From: Phallusia fumigata
Taxonomy: Eukaryota; Chordata; Ascidiacea; Phlebobranchia; Ascidiidae
Direction: 5' to 3'
DNA: 49,972 nucleotides
Assembly (NCBI GenBank): GCA_008931825.1
Contig: QXVZ01023695.1
Coordinates: 1 to 49,972 of the forward strand
The notes below the pieces were generated by a model, which worked only from the letters and a program-made list of their open reading frames with translations, made no database searches and was not told the origin of the DNA. Positions 22,651 to 37,200 of this stretch are shown one piece after another. Made by a program: the position numbers and the translations under genes. Numbering within the stretch: the stretch's first letter is position 1; each line of letters begins with the position of its first letter.

Positions 22651-25166
22651 CGATCTGCCGGCCGCGCTGTTTCTTGATTTTTTCTTCCCCCCCCGCGCTG
22701 TTCACTGTACGATGACAATTTTTCAGAGCGATTTTTTTCATCCCTGGTGTATCGCGAATGTCCAATGTCGGTTAATTTTTTCGTTTTTTACGTTGTGAGT
22801 ACCGCTCGAGACGCCAGTAGCTTTCTTTCTCGAGGGTTTGTGCGAAGTTTACACCGTCTCCCCGGCTACAACCATCATGTAATTCAAACGCAAACTTTGC
22901 TTGTAATTTGTCAATAACAAAACTACGCATACCCCCCTTTCTGAACAAAACGAGAGGAAAACGACCTTTTCACCAACCATTTCTTGCATCCCCTGTAATA
23001 TCTGAAAAGTAATTTATCATGTATCTATGTAGCTAAGCCTAATGACCCTGTACGAGTGACCCCTGGTTAAGAACAAATACCGCAAGGTATTCTTCAGTTG
23101 ATCAGTTTTTCCACCACTTGTGGCTACTGACTTACGACCATTAAACTTGTCCTAACTCTCTGACTACTTTTGTCTTTACAACGTATTTTGCCAAAGCAGG
23201 TCACTGTTATTGTCTGTGGCCATGCCTTGTGTGTGTAATTGTGCCACGTTTTTGCTTACTTTCTTTCGATCGGCAACTTTTTAATTGTTAACATATAATT
23301 TATTTGAACCCTTGAGAGGTGTGCGTGAACCGTTATTATAATTGTAGTAAAAAAGTTTCATTTATTTGCGGCCGCGCGGTGTCGCCCTGTGGCACAGATT
23401 TTTCGTTGGACTTGTTTCTATTCTTTCTGTCCCCGCTCACAATAAACACGTACTTTGCTATGCACTTAAAGAATCTCCCTGCTTTTATTTTGCCAACCAG
23501 TTTGTTCAGCGAGGTCTGTTACGGCATAGTGAATTAGCAGTTGAAACATCTGTGATATTTGTTTTTCACATAAAACGAATTCAGGTTGTGTAAAACTTGA
23601 TAAGCTTATAAGTTTAACACGTGTGCTGGTCACTGGGTGGTCAACTTAATTTAGGAGACTGCTTGTTTGTACTAATACCGCATTTACAAATTTAGTTTCG
23701 TTTCTACCAAATGCCCTAACATTTTTTGACATGAAAAGTTGGTAGCGTGACAAAGGGAAGTACGGTTTTAACCTATGCCTGTCGCATGATTCATTTATTC
23801 CAGAAAGCCACTTGTTTAGTCCAAGTACACATTTAATTTACTTCAAAGAATAAATTAGGTTACTTTTTTAAACGTAGTGTATTATTCGGCCCGTATTTAT
23901 TGCTAAAAAGAACTTGAGGTTTAGTAATTTATTAATCGATGATATCTATGTAAGGATCTGTCAGCTGGTGATAAGTTTTGATTGACGTCCATTGTGAAGA
24001 GCGTCGTCTAGTGACGGTGTCTGTGTACACTTTCGGTTTGATAATGAAAAACCGGCTTTTCTGATTACGCAGGAACTAGAGAACCTAGGTGATACTAGGG
24101 TTGTGAGTGAATTCTAAATCTTGTAATAAAGTCTCTTGTTTCGTATGGTTGTGACTAGTTCAAATATGCTTCTTTCCATCTCATTGCTGGTTTTAAAATG
24201 TCCAGACGCCGACGATTGGTTGTCACAGTAGTGCAAACAAAGTCAGGGTTTATATCGGTGGTTTACAAAACCAGGTTACTGTTCTTGTGTTACTTGATGT
24301 GGTACATAAGTGTCAACCAATTACTTTGTGTGTGTTTTTTTCAGTGTTGCAAACTGTGAATTGACACTGTTAAATTGCTTTTTTGTTTTTGTATACATTC
24401 TGTGATTAAAGCTTATACATTTTCTTAGGTTTTAAACCACATTTATGTTGACATAATGCTTTGAAACACCATATTAGTAACATTTTGTGCAGAAAAATTG
24501 AAAAAGTTTTGATGGAATTATTATATCAAGTAAATAAATATAAATGCCCCAAGTAAGTAAGTAAAATTAGGAGGAAAACATAAACATTGGTTTTAACTGC
24601 TTCCTGTTTTTGACACCATTGACGCATTTTGTTGTTGACACCGCTTTGTGCAATAATCTGCTGTTTTTCCTTTAAAAAGTTTTCCTTTTTTGGGACATTG
24701 GGATGTATATAAACACATGAAATCTGACTTTATGTTTGTAAACATGAAGGAACACTCTAAATAACTGAATGGAGATTGATTAATCATAAAGTCGGCAGCT
24801 ATGATGCAGTGTGGTTTTAGTTGTGACTTTGTTGAAAAAGCTATTATACGTGTTTAAAAAACACAACGAATTTAGTGGTACACATTCAATTGGTAAAATT
24901 TATACTTAAATGTAATCAGATTTGCTAGTTAAATGCCAAAAAAATTATCTTTGAAACCAAATGACAATGTTGAAGTTTCAAACTAATACAAGTTATATTT
25001 TAGCCAGATTGTAGCCTATACAAGCACTATTTACAAAGCTGATTTTGATCTGTTTTTATTTGTTTGCTTTCAAGGTTTAGTTTATTTGTCGGTCTGAGGA
25101 GTCAGACCACAACTGGTAATACATACGATTTGCAACTATTAGTAGGGTTGGGTAATAATTGTTACC
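22651..25166. other. Dystroglycan 3'UTR and intergenic region
   Basis: No gene recognised. An AATAAA at 23441-23446 is the clearest polyadenylation-signal candidate, implying a 3'UTR of about 0.8 kb. The rest is AT-rich with no convincing ORF. The RNF123 promoter and any 5' non-coding exon should lie in the last part. Confidence 0.5.
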
Positions 25167-25242
25167 ATGGCTTCCAGCAGTTTGATTTCTCCAACTCGGA
25201 CAACTTTTATGAAACAGAAACTGGAATCAAGGAAACAAAAAT
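25167..25242 (+). CDS. RNF123: RNF123 exon 1 (start codon)
   Basis: ATG in good context (GTTACCATGG). It encodes [14 protein letters not shown] then a basic stretch, compared with MASKGAGMSFSRKSY in human. Donor GTATGT, phase 1. Joining to exon 2 makes a Cys codon and keeps the frame. Confidence 0.7.
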
Positions 25243-28200
25243 GTATGTCACATGAATGCTGTAATTCGTGTGGTTAGTCATGTTGCAACTGCAACTAAGT
25301 GGCAAATGTGCAATGGTGGATTGAATCCAATGACAGACTCATTTACAGTTATGATTCAAATGATGTGATTAGCCAGTTTAAAACAAAGCTGATTAGTTAT
25401 TTTGTGAATAATATTACCTACATACCAGCACCATAGATGTTGTTGTGATGTGTATGGAAGTACTTCATAAACAAATAGACTAAATTTCCACTCCAGTGTA
25501 ACACATTGCCAAATTTTTAATGAGATTTACTAAAACAAAATTTGTGGTGTGCCAAAGCATGATTTATTTATTTCAATAAAATGCTTGTTTGTAATTGTCT
25601 GTTGAAAGTAACAAAACCAATTTTCCCTACCAACTATTATTTTTATCACAAAATTGACTTTTAACTTCAGGCTCAGCCAGTGGTCTGGACGAAATTCTTC
25701 GCAGTGTCTTTTCAACCAAGAAAAGTTCCCCTTTGGATAGCAAGTTAGTTTTGTACCATGCATTATTTCAACTTACTTTAATTGCCCTTATCTTAAACAT
25801 CATACTTTACACAAAAACATGAAATGCAGAAATTCGATGCTGGGATTTTCCAATCTTGAGAATCATATCAATGTTGCTTTGGGTGGAATCTCTCCAAGTG
25901 TAGCGCAGAGCAGTGCTGCAGTTGCTCACAGTAAGTCTGCTGTGTACCTAATTGACAAGTAACTACATTATTCATGTACATGCAAAATAGCAAGACATTT
26001 CCAAAATGTAAAAAAATGTATCATTTGTTTACCACAGTTTTGTTTGTGGTATTTGGTTTAAATGCTAGGCAACTGGAACACCATTAATGTTCGTAGGTTC
26101 AAAATCTTCTCCAAGCAGTTCTGGAAGAAAGGGTGGCTATTTCTGGGAAAAGAAGCAGAAGTATGTTCCCCACCCAGTTACCCCAGATGGTACGGCATTT
26201 TAAATATTTGAATAACCAACTTGTTTTTACTAATTTTGTCAAGATAAATTCATTTCTTTATAATGTGGGCTTAATTATAATAACCTGTATTCTTAAAAAA
26301 TAAGCACTAAACATAAACAATACAGCTGTAATCCATTTCCTGTCACTTATTACTGAAAAGGTTTTTAATTTGGTCATCATTACACGGCTCAAGTCTTACG
26401 CAACAAAAGTCCAAAAAACATAATTTTGAATTAAAATCATCCCTGTATCACAATGTTTGAACTGGTCTTCTTTTGCTGAATAACAAAGCTGTCATTTGCA
26501 GTGACAAGCAATGGCAGATTGGGAACTGGAAATGATGTAAGTCTACAAGGCCATCCACTTGATACAGTGCCTGGTGACAGCCTGGCCGTGATCGGAAACT
26601 CCAATTTTCATTCGGTAAAGGCCTCGCACTGTGTATACAAAGGTATGTACGGGTGTGGCTTGTCCTTTTAAATATGTTGTCGGTAATGTTGTCTGGCCAC
26701 AATAAACACTCTTAGACTTAACTACTATTGATTTGTTGGTACTTGTGGTGTAACTTATAATGTTTGGTATGTTCTGGTGTTAATGTGATTTTGAGTTTAC
26801 TTTAGTTTTCATTACTTTATTTTTGAAAATTTACTGTATTTTTAAAAAGTGGTTACCTTAAATATCATTGCCCCTTTCTTTAAATTTGTTGCCCTGAAAA
26901 ATGGAACAGCCCAAAATTATCTAAAATGCTGTTAAACCCTTTCTTTGCATTTGTTTTGCACTTAAAATGTAAAAATTAAATATAACAGATGAAATATCTA
27001 AAATACCTTAGACATCTTTATTGAGTTTGGTATTAAGTCACATATTAAAATGTTATGTTTTTAAACCAGTGGTTCCCAACCTTTTTGATGCATTCCCCCT
27101 TTGCTTATTTTGGAAATGTTCATTCTCCCCCCCACTAGACAAGAATTGATAAAAAGCAATATTAAAAAGTTGGTCTACCTCAAAAAAAATACTACACTTA
27201 TCATGAATAACTTTACTTTGAAGTGGAAATTCCACTGCCCTAACCAAAATTTGATTTTGACTTGTTTCAGGCAAGTGGATGTATGAAGTGCAGATAGGAA
27301 CATCTGGTCTCATGCAAATCGGCTGGTGCACATCCACCTGTAAATTCAATCGTGATGAGGGTGCAGGTGATACCAAGCACTCATATGCATATGATGGCTA
27401 CAGGGAAGCAAAGTGGACTTCAAGGTGCAACACAAAGTATGGAGAGGTAAGTCATGTTTTTTGCCTTGCTCAAGCTAGGCTTTATGTAGTGTAACCAAAC
27501 TTAACATGCCTGGTTTTTTTGCTTTTATTTATATACCGGATTTGACTTGTAACATTCATCCTTTAAATTTTTAATTAAACCGCAGCCTGTTATAACAAGT
27601 TTATACTTTGGATTTTTTAGGGAATACTATCTTTCTTGCATCTGCCATAGTTGAAAAGGTTGTTAAGTTCTCACTAGAGTTACAAATCAAACTATTGCCC
27701 CTTGTAGATTTCATAACAGCCTGTTTTTTCCTGTTCAATGCACACGTGCGTGGCAGTAATGGCCATTGATCCAATGGTATCCAAATGCAGCGAAGGTAGT
27801 TTTCTTTTGCAAGCGACTGACTGCGGTTTCAAATGAGAGGAGGCACGTCCCCTTGGGACACTCAGGCCGTCGCTATACGTACCAAAATTCCACTACTGTT
27901 AAATCATTTAATTGTTTAATTATATATATGTTTCTCCCTTTGCATTTGTTTTGCTCTNTTTTTTGCCTTGCGCAAGCTAAGCTTTATGTAGTGTAACCAA
28001 AATTAACATGCCTGCTTTTTTTGCTTTTATTTATATGCTGGATTTGACTTGTAACATTGATTCTTTAAATATTTTTAATTAAACTGCAGCCTGTTATAAC
28101 AAGTTTATACTTTGGATGTTTTAGGGAATACTTTCTTTCTTGCATCTGTCATAGTTGAAAAGGTTGTTAAGTTTTCACTAGAGTTACAAATCAAACTATT

Positions 28201-31200
28201 GCCGCTTGTAGATTTCATAACGGCCTGTTTTTTCCTGTTCAATGCACACGTGCGTGGCAGTAATGGCCATTGATCCAATGGTATCCAAATGCAGCAAAGG
28301 TAGTTTTCTTTTGCAAGCGACTGACTGCGGTTTCAAATCAGAGGAGGCATGTCCTCTTGGGACACTCAGGCCGTCGCTACACGTACCAAAATTCCACTAT
28401 TGTTAAATCATTTAATTGTTTAATTATAGATATGTTTCTCCCTTTGCATTTGTTTTGCTCTGAAATGTTAAAAACTCCTTAACGAGGTAGTAAATAGTAA
28501 ATATGAGAATCGCAAACATGTGTAAGGCCAAGTTAAAAAACGATAATAATAACAGCGATCGTTCAAACGCATGCTATGTGTTTGTTTCTTTATGCATAGA
28601 TATTCTTTTTATACAAGTTTTTTTGCTTAAAATAAAAACATTTATAGTAAAATGCAAAAAAATGTGATGTGAGATTATCAAATATTTCATGCTACATTTT
28701 ATCACCATCAACCCTATTTTTTCTGGCGTTTTTCCCTCTAAAACTAAAACAATGAACGAAATGCAACGATCCATCAAAAACGTTTCCATATTATCCACCA
28801 CAAAACGGTCTGGCCAACTTTGACACGCTCACAACATCTCGACAGCAACCGACAACCGTGTATGTTTCCAGCAACACGTCTGGGTTAAATATAGCCGCCA
28901 CTCGATTGGTGTTTTGCGCGTGCAACTTGGACGATGCGATTAGTCGTATATAAGGCGTAATTTGATCTCTCAGAACGTGCGTCCGTATGTCCTGAACGAG
29001 CAAATGTCGTAAATATTAGACAGCGCTGATTGGCTTTGCGCTATTTTTGCTGCGAATTATGATTGTCCACATGATTTGGAGCAATTTTCTACGAACGAGT
29101 GTTCGAAAACATAAAACAGACTAGACCGNGAGTTTCCCTGTTTGAGGTTTCGTATATGGCCCTGGAACTAAAAGGTGTTTAGAACCACTGATTTGCTGCC
29201 TAGTTACGTAACTAGAGGAAACTATAGATCATGAACCTTGTCTATATTTCAGTTTTATAGCTGCGCCCAGATACCGCAATGGTGTGGGTACATTATAAAT
29301 AGCAACACATGTAGAAACACAGAAAGTGTAAAATATCTATCGTGTTCCCCTAAAAAGCTTTTTTTCGTTGCAGCGACTAGGATTTAATTGATTACGTAAC
29401 GATGGAAAGATCTCTTAGTTTTAGCATCTATCAAACTAAAATTAATCGTTGCACGTTATGACACTAAAACATTCATAGATATGTTGAAATTAATCCCTAG
29501 TAATGAGTTTATTTGCTTTTCACATTCATCTCCATTCTTCCAGGATCCTCCAGCGGACGCCGAAGAGGCCCAGTACTTGGTCAGCTGTCTGGAATCTCTA
29601 CATAGGTTGTCGCGCCGCAAGCCGGTGAGTTTATGTGGTTACTTGATGTGCGGTGTGGCTGCACATTTCATGTAACTCTGACGCACAATCACATGCACAA
29701 ACGTATACTGTTTGTGGCGAAACTTAAATTACAAGCTTCGTGTTTTTGACAAAGTTGCTTAAAAACATGTTTTTTTCACCCGAGCTCCGGGCATCTCTTG
29801 CAGTAAGATTTATATTGTTTTGTTAAAATGCTATGTGTTCCAGTAAGGGGCAAAACCCTGAAATGATCTTGGTGTTTCAGGACTTGGACCGTCAATTGGA
29901 TAACGTCAGTCGTCAAGTAATTCTTGCTCATATCGTGCAACTGCTTGGGCCGCTTATGGTAAGTGATAACCACCGAACCTTAACTCATGTTCACCACAGC
30001 GCTTGGGCCTAACTTTCAACACCGTTGTTGCAGAAAACTCCATACAACGTTGAGTGCTACCTTCTTCCGTTCCTCTACTCTTTGTGTGACTACCCGAGCA
30101 GCGTCGACCCGTACCACGATTTGCACGCAATCCTCAGCTGTTTGTGGCAATACGCGGATGTAAGTAGCGACTGATTCAATGCAGAATTTTCAGGCACCAG
30201 GCATTAGTTTCGGGTCGTCATTACCTGCAAGAAAATTTTTTATGGCTGTACAAACCTATTTGAAGCCTCTAAAACTTTGTGGCTACAGTAAACAAAGAGG
30301 TCGAAGTTATTATGTTCCTGTTTTAAATTCATCGTGATAACAATTTATAATGTTTTTCAAACGGATAAAAGTACGCCACTGCTTTTAACACATTTAAACT
30401 ACATGTGAACACTTCATTTAAACCAGGGGTCGGCAACGTACGGTCCGCAGCCCCTTTACAAAATGTATACTTGAAAAACTGTACCTTATGGGTGGGAACA
30501 AGCTATGGTTTACTTTGGTTAGAGTGAATATACAGCTAAATAAGGAGATAATATAAATAAAATACCCGAAATTCGTAAGTTTTACCATTGTCATAATCAG
30601 CATAGAAAAAGGGCATTGTGGAAAATTAAGAGACCATGCTGATCTTGGTTTTGACCCGAGGCTTGGGAAAGGTTGCCGACCGCTTAAAACAGTCCTTCGG
30701 TCATATAGGCCCCTTCGAAGACCACATGTACGGAGCATTGTACCTGCTGGACCCCTCTCAAAGACCCTGGGGTTATGGGTTCAAATTTCATCGCGGGCTA
30801 ACTTTGTTTGGGCGCAGTAAAAACTATCTCTGTAATCAAACTTCTGTTGTCCTTGAACTCGATTTTTCTCAGCACCTATTTATTACACCAGTGGTTTTCG
30901 GGTCCGTTTAAATCGATTTGTCTCTCTTAGTCGATGTTATATGTTATAGAGGGACTGTTACTGATATATTCTGAATATACGTTTAACGTGCAAATTGGAT
31001 TGCGACCTTTGTGGAACCACCGGGCAATACTGCTTTGTGATGTCAAAAGTAACAAAGGCGTGATTGTGGCACACACAAAGCATTGCTGAATTGTGATCTA
31101 AATTTTTAGTTGTCCGCGAGTCATCGAACAAGATCCAGGGTGGAGCGTTATGCAAATAATTTAAAAACTACTGAATCACATCGTCACATGTTTTTGCTGT

Positions 31201-34200
31201 CAATCAGGGTCGCGAAGCACGTGACTGTATCAACCTGGTTTTCGGATGTGTATTGAGAAGATACCGCTCTTCACCCGTCCACGTCGACTTCCACGATCAA
31301 ACTCGCAACCTTACCTTCATGCTCGGTCTCTTCAAGCACAAGCAAACCAGGCGCAACCTCGCCCTACATTGCTCATATCCTTTGCTACGAAAACTCCCAA
31401 AATATCTGTTGTATAAATGCGGAAATGTAGTTGTGTGTGCAACGTTGGTGGGCCCTGTGTTACACAACGGCTTGATTATACGTTTTAGCCGTACTGTGAG
31501 GGACGAATGACTTGTATTAAGGTCTTGCGCCGCTGTAGTTCGAGGCAGTCGCGTTTTCAAACATTGGTAACTATGGGTTCCCTTTGAGGAGGGCGCATAT
31601 GATTTTCAGCCCCTTTTTCGCTGTTGTTCCCCACGATAGGTTTAGAATTAGATTTGCCCAACAAGTGTTACGACGTTTTTGTGATAAAAACTTACTTTTG
31701 CGCCCATTATAAAATACAAACGCGGCTTGTTGTAATATAAAATATAAAATCCAAACAGTGTTTGGGCGCGATTAAAAGGCCATCAGCCCTCGGGCGTGTT
31801 TCCTTTTTCAAAAACGCCCTGTCTCTAAGATGCGCCACGTCAAAATACAACTCGACACGTGACCTTTGCGGTTGCCATGGTGACGCACATTTTTCTTAAC
31901 CCGATGATCGCACGTTCGACCGCCATTCTGAAATCCCGGCGTTGTTCCACATTAAGCAGGTGTCGAAACACAGGGAGGCTGGATTGAGTAAACTCATACC
32001 GATGGTGTGGGGAAGGGTAAGTGGCGTGTGATTTGATTCAAATTCACTCTTTGTCTATAACGTTTGTTTTCTGTTTAATTTTTATGTAAACGTATAACAG
32101 CCTGGATATATCGGATGTGAAAAGTGTTGTCATTCTTATGACGTTTTAAACTTTTGAAACAGGGGTGGGCAAAATTACTTAATATTAATTCTATTTTTTT
32201 TAAAAGCATTTAAGTGTTTTGACAAGCTGGTAAGAGGGTGTGTTATGCCTTAACAATGAAAAAGTGCGGTTGCATTACAAAAAATGTCACCTATTAAATC
32301 AAATGTGTTCATTGTATAATTTCAAATTAGCTTTAACGAATCGCTCAGAGTCAACCAAAGGACCGTATGTAGCCCGGTAACCATACAATGCCGAGGTCTT
32401 CATTCATAAAAAATAAAATAGATATTTCAGTGGAATTCATGTTTGCCAAGCAAGCAGCTTAGTTGTCAGCATGCAATTGATCACTGCATATTTGTTCTTA
32501 TAGGACTGCGACCCCAAAGCCACCTACGAACGCGGCTACGAGAAGCTGAAGGAAAAAATGGACAGTAAGTTTCCCCCAACCACAAACCTTGTCCCAAACC
32601 AAAGCTTTCTAGTTTTTTTTTACTGCGGTCAAAACTGGTTTACCCTGTTTAACTAAATCTTGAAGTGGTTAACCGTCAAAGTATTGGTGCAAAGCTGTTT
32701 AATGGATGAATGAAAACCTCATAGCTATGCATTGTCACCAAAGCTTTATGGGTTTAATGGGAAAAGCATTATAAGGAGTTAAATTTAGTTAGGTAAGTGT
32801 TGATTTCATTCGGTGAAAACCCGCAAGCAATAACGTATAAAATTTAAAACTGTTTGTTGGTGCTTTTAAATTTTCCCAAGAACTCTGTGGTGATATCAAA
32901 TGGTTTAATAGCAGTTTTGTGAGTAAAGCAAGTAAGTTGTGTCACCATCTGTACCTTGAGTTGTTTAAACAATTTCATATTCTGACAATATCGGGCGAAA
33001 GTTACCTAAACTTGCGTGGATTTTCGCAGCACGACACTAAATATATTTTACTTTTGTGCGTGTTTTGCAGCCGTGAAGAGGCTACAGCGTGAAATCATGC
33101 AGCTCATGGTCTTGGATGGACAAGTCCCGGTAAGATTTATCAATGTGATATAAACGGAAGCCGAAGGGTTGAACGCCTTGCCCCGCATAAATCTGTTTTG
33201 CACATCTCCATGTAGTTAATTAGTGCCTCCTACTTTGTGCTCTATAGCTATACGCATGCTGTAACAAACCAAATCATTTCATCTAAACAGCTATATGCGT
33301 TGTGTTTTTGCTGTACACTACCTGGTTACGTGGTGACCTTAATGGTGATAGTTTATCGTGGACGGCCGTTTCGTTTTACTATGCACTCATTCAACATAGC
33401 TCATGGTTAAAACAGGGTCTAAAACAGATTCACAACTTTATTTTGTGTCGTAGTCAAATCCGAAACCTCAAGTTTGTAAGGAACGGTATGATAACGATCA
33501 TCCTCCATAAGATCTAAACAAAGTGTTACCACTGCGTGTTGGTGACAATGGCCATCGATAATATATTGATTCTTCAAATATTTAAGCCGTTTTTTTGCGA
33601 GAAAAAGTAACTTGCAGCAGATTTCTGCCCTTTTTGACTGGTTTATCAGTAAAAGCATCCTTGGCTTTTACAGCAGTTTAATAAGAGCCACATGAAGAAT
33701 AGTTGAGAGCCGCGGTTGATAATCACTGCTTTCAATTGTTAAAATATTGACTACTTTACAACTTATATAAATTTGACCTTCATTTTTTTGCTGTTCTTTA
33801 CAGGGAATGGTGAGCGGGGCGTTCGTGAAATATTTTCGCAAGTATCTTGAAAACGTCGTGTCGGTCCACAGGGTAAGTTTTGGTGTTAAAAATAAATTTA
33901 GAAATATATGTCTTTCAAAATTTAAAGCTGAAAGTGTAGCACCATAACGTTTCGACTGTTTAGAAAAGCGTTGGTTTATGGTGTATAGATCAGGAGTCGG
34001 CTACTTGTTGAACGCAGTGTGCCAGTTTACAAATAAATTGCGTTAAAATGTGGATGACTTGGTGTGCTATGGTTTAGGACGTCACTGATTTGTGTTTCTG
34101 TATTTATCTGGATAATCTTTACAGTCTGTAAAAGTCTGGTTTACACACGCTCCCTGTCGCTCGTTGCTTCATTTGCAATGCACTTAAAAAATACGATAAC

Positions 34201-37200
34201 GATAAAAAATGTGTCGCTCAACTTAGCTCAAAAATGTATTGGAATGTGACTTGTTAAATTACTTGACGTTTTATGAGTACCCGAAGGGTAAATGGTATGT
34301 AAACGTGTTGTTTTATAGAATAAAACATAGAATAAAATAGAATAATATAGATAAATTATAGATTAAAACAACAACAAAATAGTCAAACACCCTGACCTGG
34401 CATGCTACCTATTAGTATACCTGTCTGTTGCAACATTCGTACTAAGTAAACACAGTGACAGTTTGTTGTTGATTCTCTCGCAGTCGGAGCACACTGTGGT
34501 CACACCACCAATAGTTCTCCACTCTTTTATGCAACGTCTGATTGACGTCGTTCGTGACCTTTGGGATAAATCAGCCACCTCCAAACCTGGATATGTAAAA
34601 GCTGCAGGTAAGTCAAACAAATCTATGGATTTTGACCTGAAAAACAGTAAACAGATAACTGCAAAAAATGTAAAAACACGGCAACAATAATGGTAAAAAT
34701 GTGGCGTTGTAAGTAGCTTTCAAAATCGAAATCAAGCGCGATTCCTTTTTTCGAGTGTTTTTTGTTTAATGGGTTCGTTGATTGTTACGTCACTATAAGA
34801 AGCGTGGATACGCGCGAGCAATCGCCTACGACCATACCACGTTGAGAACACCCCATCTCGTCCGATCTGGGAAGTTAAGCAACGTCGGGCCCGGTCAGTA
34901 CTTGGATGGGTGACCGCCTGGGAATACCGGGTGTCGTAGGCTTTTGCCTTCTTTCACCAAACCATCGGAAACAGTGTTAGCATGCCCACGTTGACAATAT
35001 AAATACATGTCGACTTTAGGTTCAGTTTCAAAAAATCTTTTTTTTAAATCACTTATGACCTGCTGTGCTGCTAAAGCAGGGTTTCACAGCCTTTTTGCTA
35101 TTGCCGGCCACATCAGAGGCATTAAAGTCCGCCAGTGAGTCCAAGTTGTTTTATGAGCTACATTAAAAGAAATGTGATTTATTTTCATCCAATTAACTCT
35201 TGTTTAAACGTGCGAAGAAAATGTCAAAATTTGTGCTTTTTTTCTCGTCCTCATTGTTCCTGTTACGGTATCCCAGTTGTTCTCAACTTATTTGCTGCAA
35301 TTGCAGAACTTTTCACTTCTCCCCTACTAGACAAGAAGTGATATAGAGTAATAATAAAAGGTTTGGAACCACTGGTCTACCTAAAAAGAAATACTACTCT
35401 TATCATAAATAACTCCACTATCAAGTAGAAATTCCTTCCCTTAACTCATAAAGTTTCTCCATGGGGAGGAATTCTTTCCCGGCTGGGAACCACTGCCAAT
35501 ACAATTCACGGCCGCCAATATATAAATTTAATACACACGTGCGCGGCCTCATAAATGGGTATCCGCAACCGCAAGCGACTGTACGACCGGTTGTGCACGC
35601 TTGTACTAAAGGCTTTAAATGTGCTCAGTCAGCACAGTTGAATGAACCCAAATCGCTTCTATGCTTGCAACCACGTCCTTCTTGTCCGCCAACATGTTAT
35701 CACGTTTTGATCATTTGTTCATTCGTTTAACTTCTTGTACACTGGGTTGCAGACGGTTACGTGCCTACAGAATCCTTCTACACTGATTCAATCGATTATT
35801 TCGATCTGCAACGCGTCGGTGGTCTCAAGTCTCACCTTCTCAACGAACATAAAGGTTTGTGTAATGGATCGTCAAGGCCTTGGACATTTTACTGTGTGTG
35901 CTTCAGGTTGTACACATATTCACGGTACCCAACAATTCTTGACAAAAAAACGAATGCACAATTATGCATATGTGTAGGACCCATGCGTTCGCATGCAGAA
36001 GGTATTATGTCATAAAAAACTATGGTCCCAGCAATGTAAAACAAGAAAACATAAAAGCTTTTTCAAATTGGGTGGTAGTTTGTATGGAAACGGCAATATG
36101 GTGAAAATTATCCTTCTAGCAACACTACAATATGTAATACACTGGGCACATCTATTACTGTAGCGAGTTGGGTAAAGTGAATAATTCCATTAATCGTATC
36201 GGGCAGGTCGTATTGCATGTTAGAGAATCGCATAAAAATAAGGTGTATTTCGTTTTGTACGTGTCGAAGCTGGAATTAATTGTCTCTTGACAGTTGTGCC
36301 GTGTGTAAGCCTTCATGTCAAAACCCATTTCAAATCCACTTAGTTACATTTCGTTGGAAAAGTACATTTACTTGCAATCTCGAACTCTATGTATAATATA
36401 CTAAGTAAAACCAATGTTACTCATGTTGCGATATAATCGGCTACAACCATCAACGCGCGCCTGTGTAATATACCACGACGCACCCAAAGATATTGACTTT
36501 TACGCGCCTTGACGTATGCAGCGTCACACATTGTCTATTGTGGTGGGGGAAAGGCATGGCACAACCGTATAATTGACATCTTTCTCACCACAAGCCGTGT
36601 ATAACCTATACAGTGTTCCCATGGGATTGTCCTATACTACAGACGATGCTGTAGCCGATTATGATGCGCCAGCTGGGGTCATGACCTAAGTGTGGTTCAT
36701 TAAACGGCTGTTATGACGGGGATCTGGTCGCTTGGCTGTCAAAACCAGCGATGAGCATATGTGTTAAGTTTGTACGATTTGTTAAGTTTGTGCTGGATGT
36801 TTTTGTCTCAAATGCGGTGTTTCTTAATCAGGCGGTTGAAATTTTTGCAAGGGTAAACCGAGGGGGGTGAACGGTTTATTCAATTTTTGTTTGTTTGCTT
36901 TGCTAACCTTCACTTATGTAATATTTTGGATGTGGTGATATGGTGCTGTCTGTTTTTGTGGAATTTAGCTAGAGTAAATCTTGTACAGTAACTAATATGA
37001 CGTTTTATGTCGTTGGGATAGTACTTTCGTATCGTATAGGTAATTACAATGCAGTCCGCGATGGTGGGGATAAACAAAACCACAAATGTTGAAGAAGCAA
37101 TGTTCTAAAACATAGATCATAAGACCCTACAATCACGACCAATCGTTAGATCACGGATTCGAAACTAAAAAAGTGACCAAAAAAAACTAAAGAAAAATGT

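Noticed and set aside
28791..29003. Minus-strand open frame whose IRT-x-VL...PY segment vaguely recalls a PCI-domain protein such as CSN2
   Set aside because: The resemblance covers only about 15 residues and does not continue. No splice or neighbouring exons support it.
31375..31510. Read-through of RNF123 exon 10 with the open frame to 31510
   Set aside because: The extension does not match RNF123, and using the AT-AC site restores the conserved sequence immediately.
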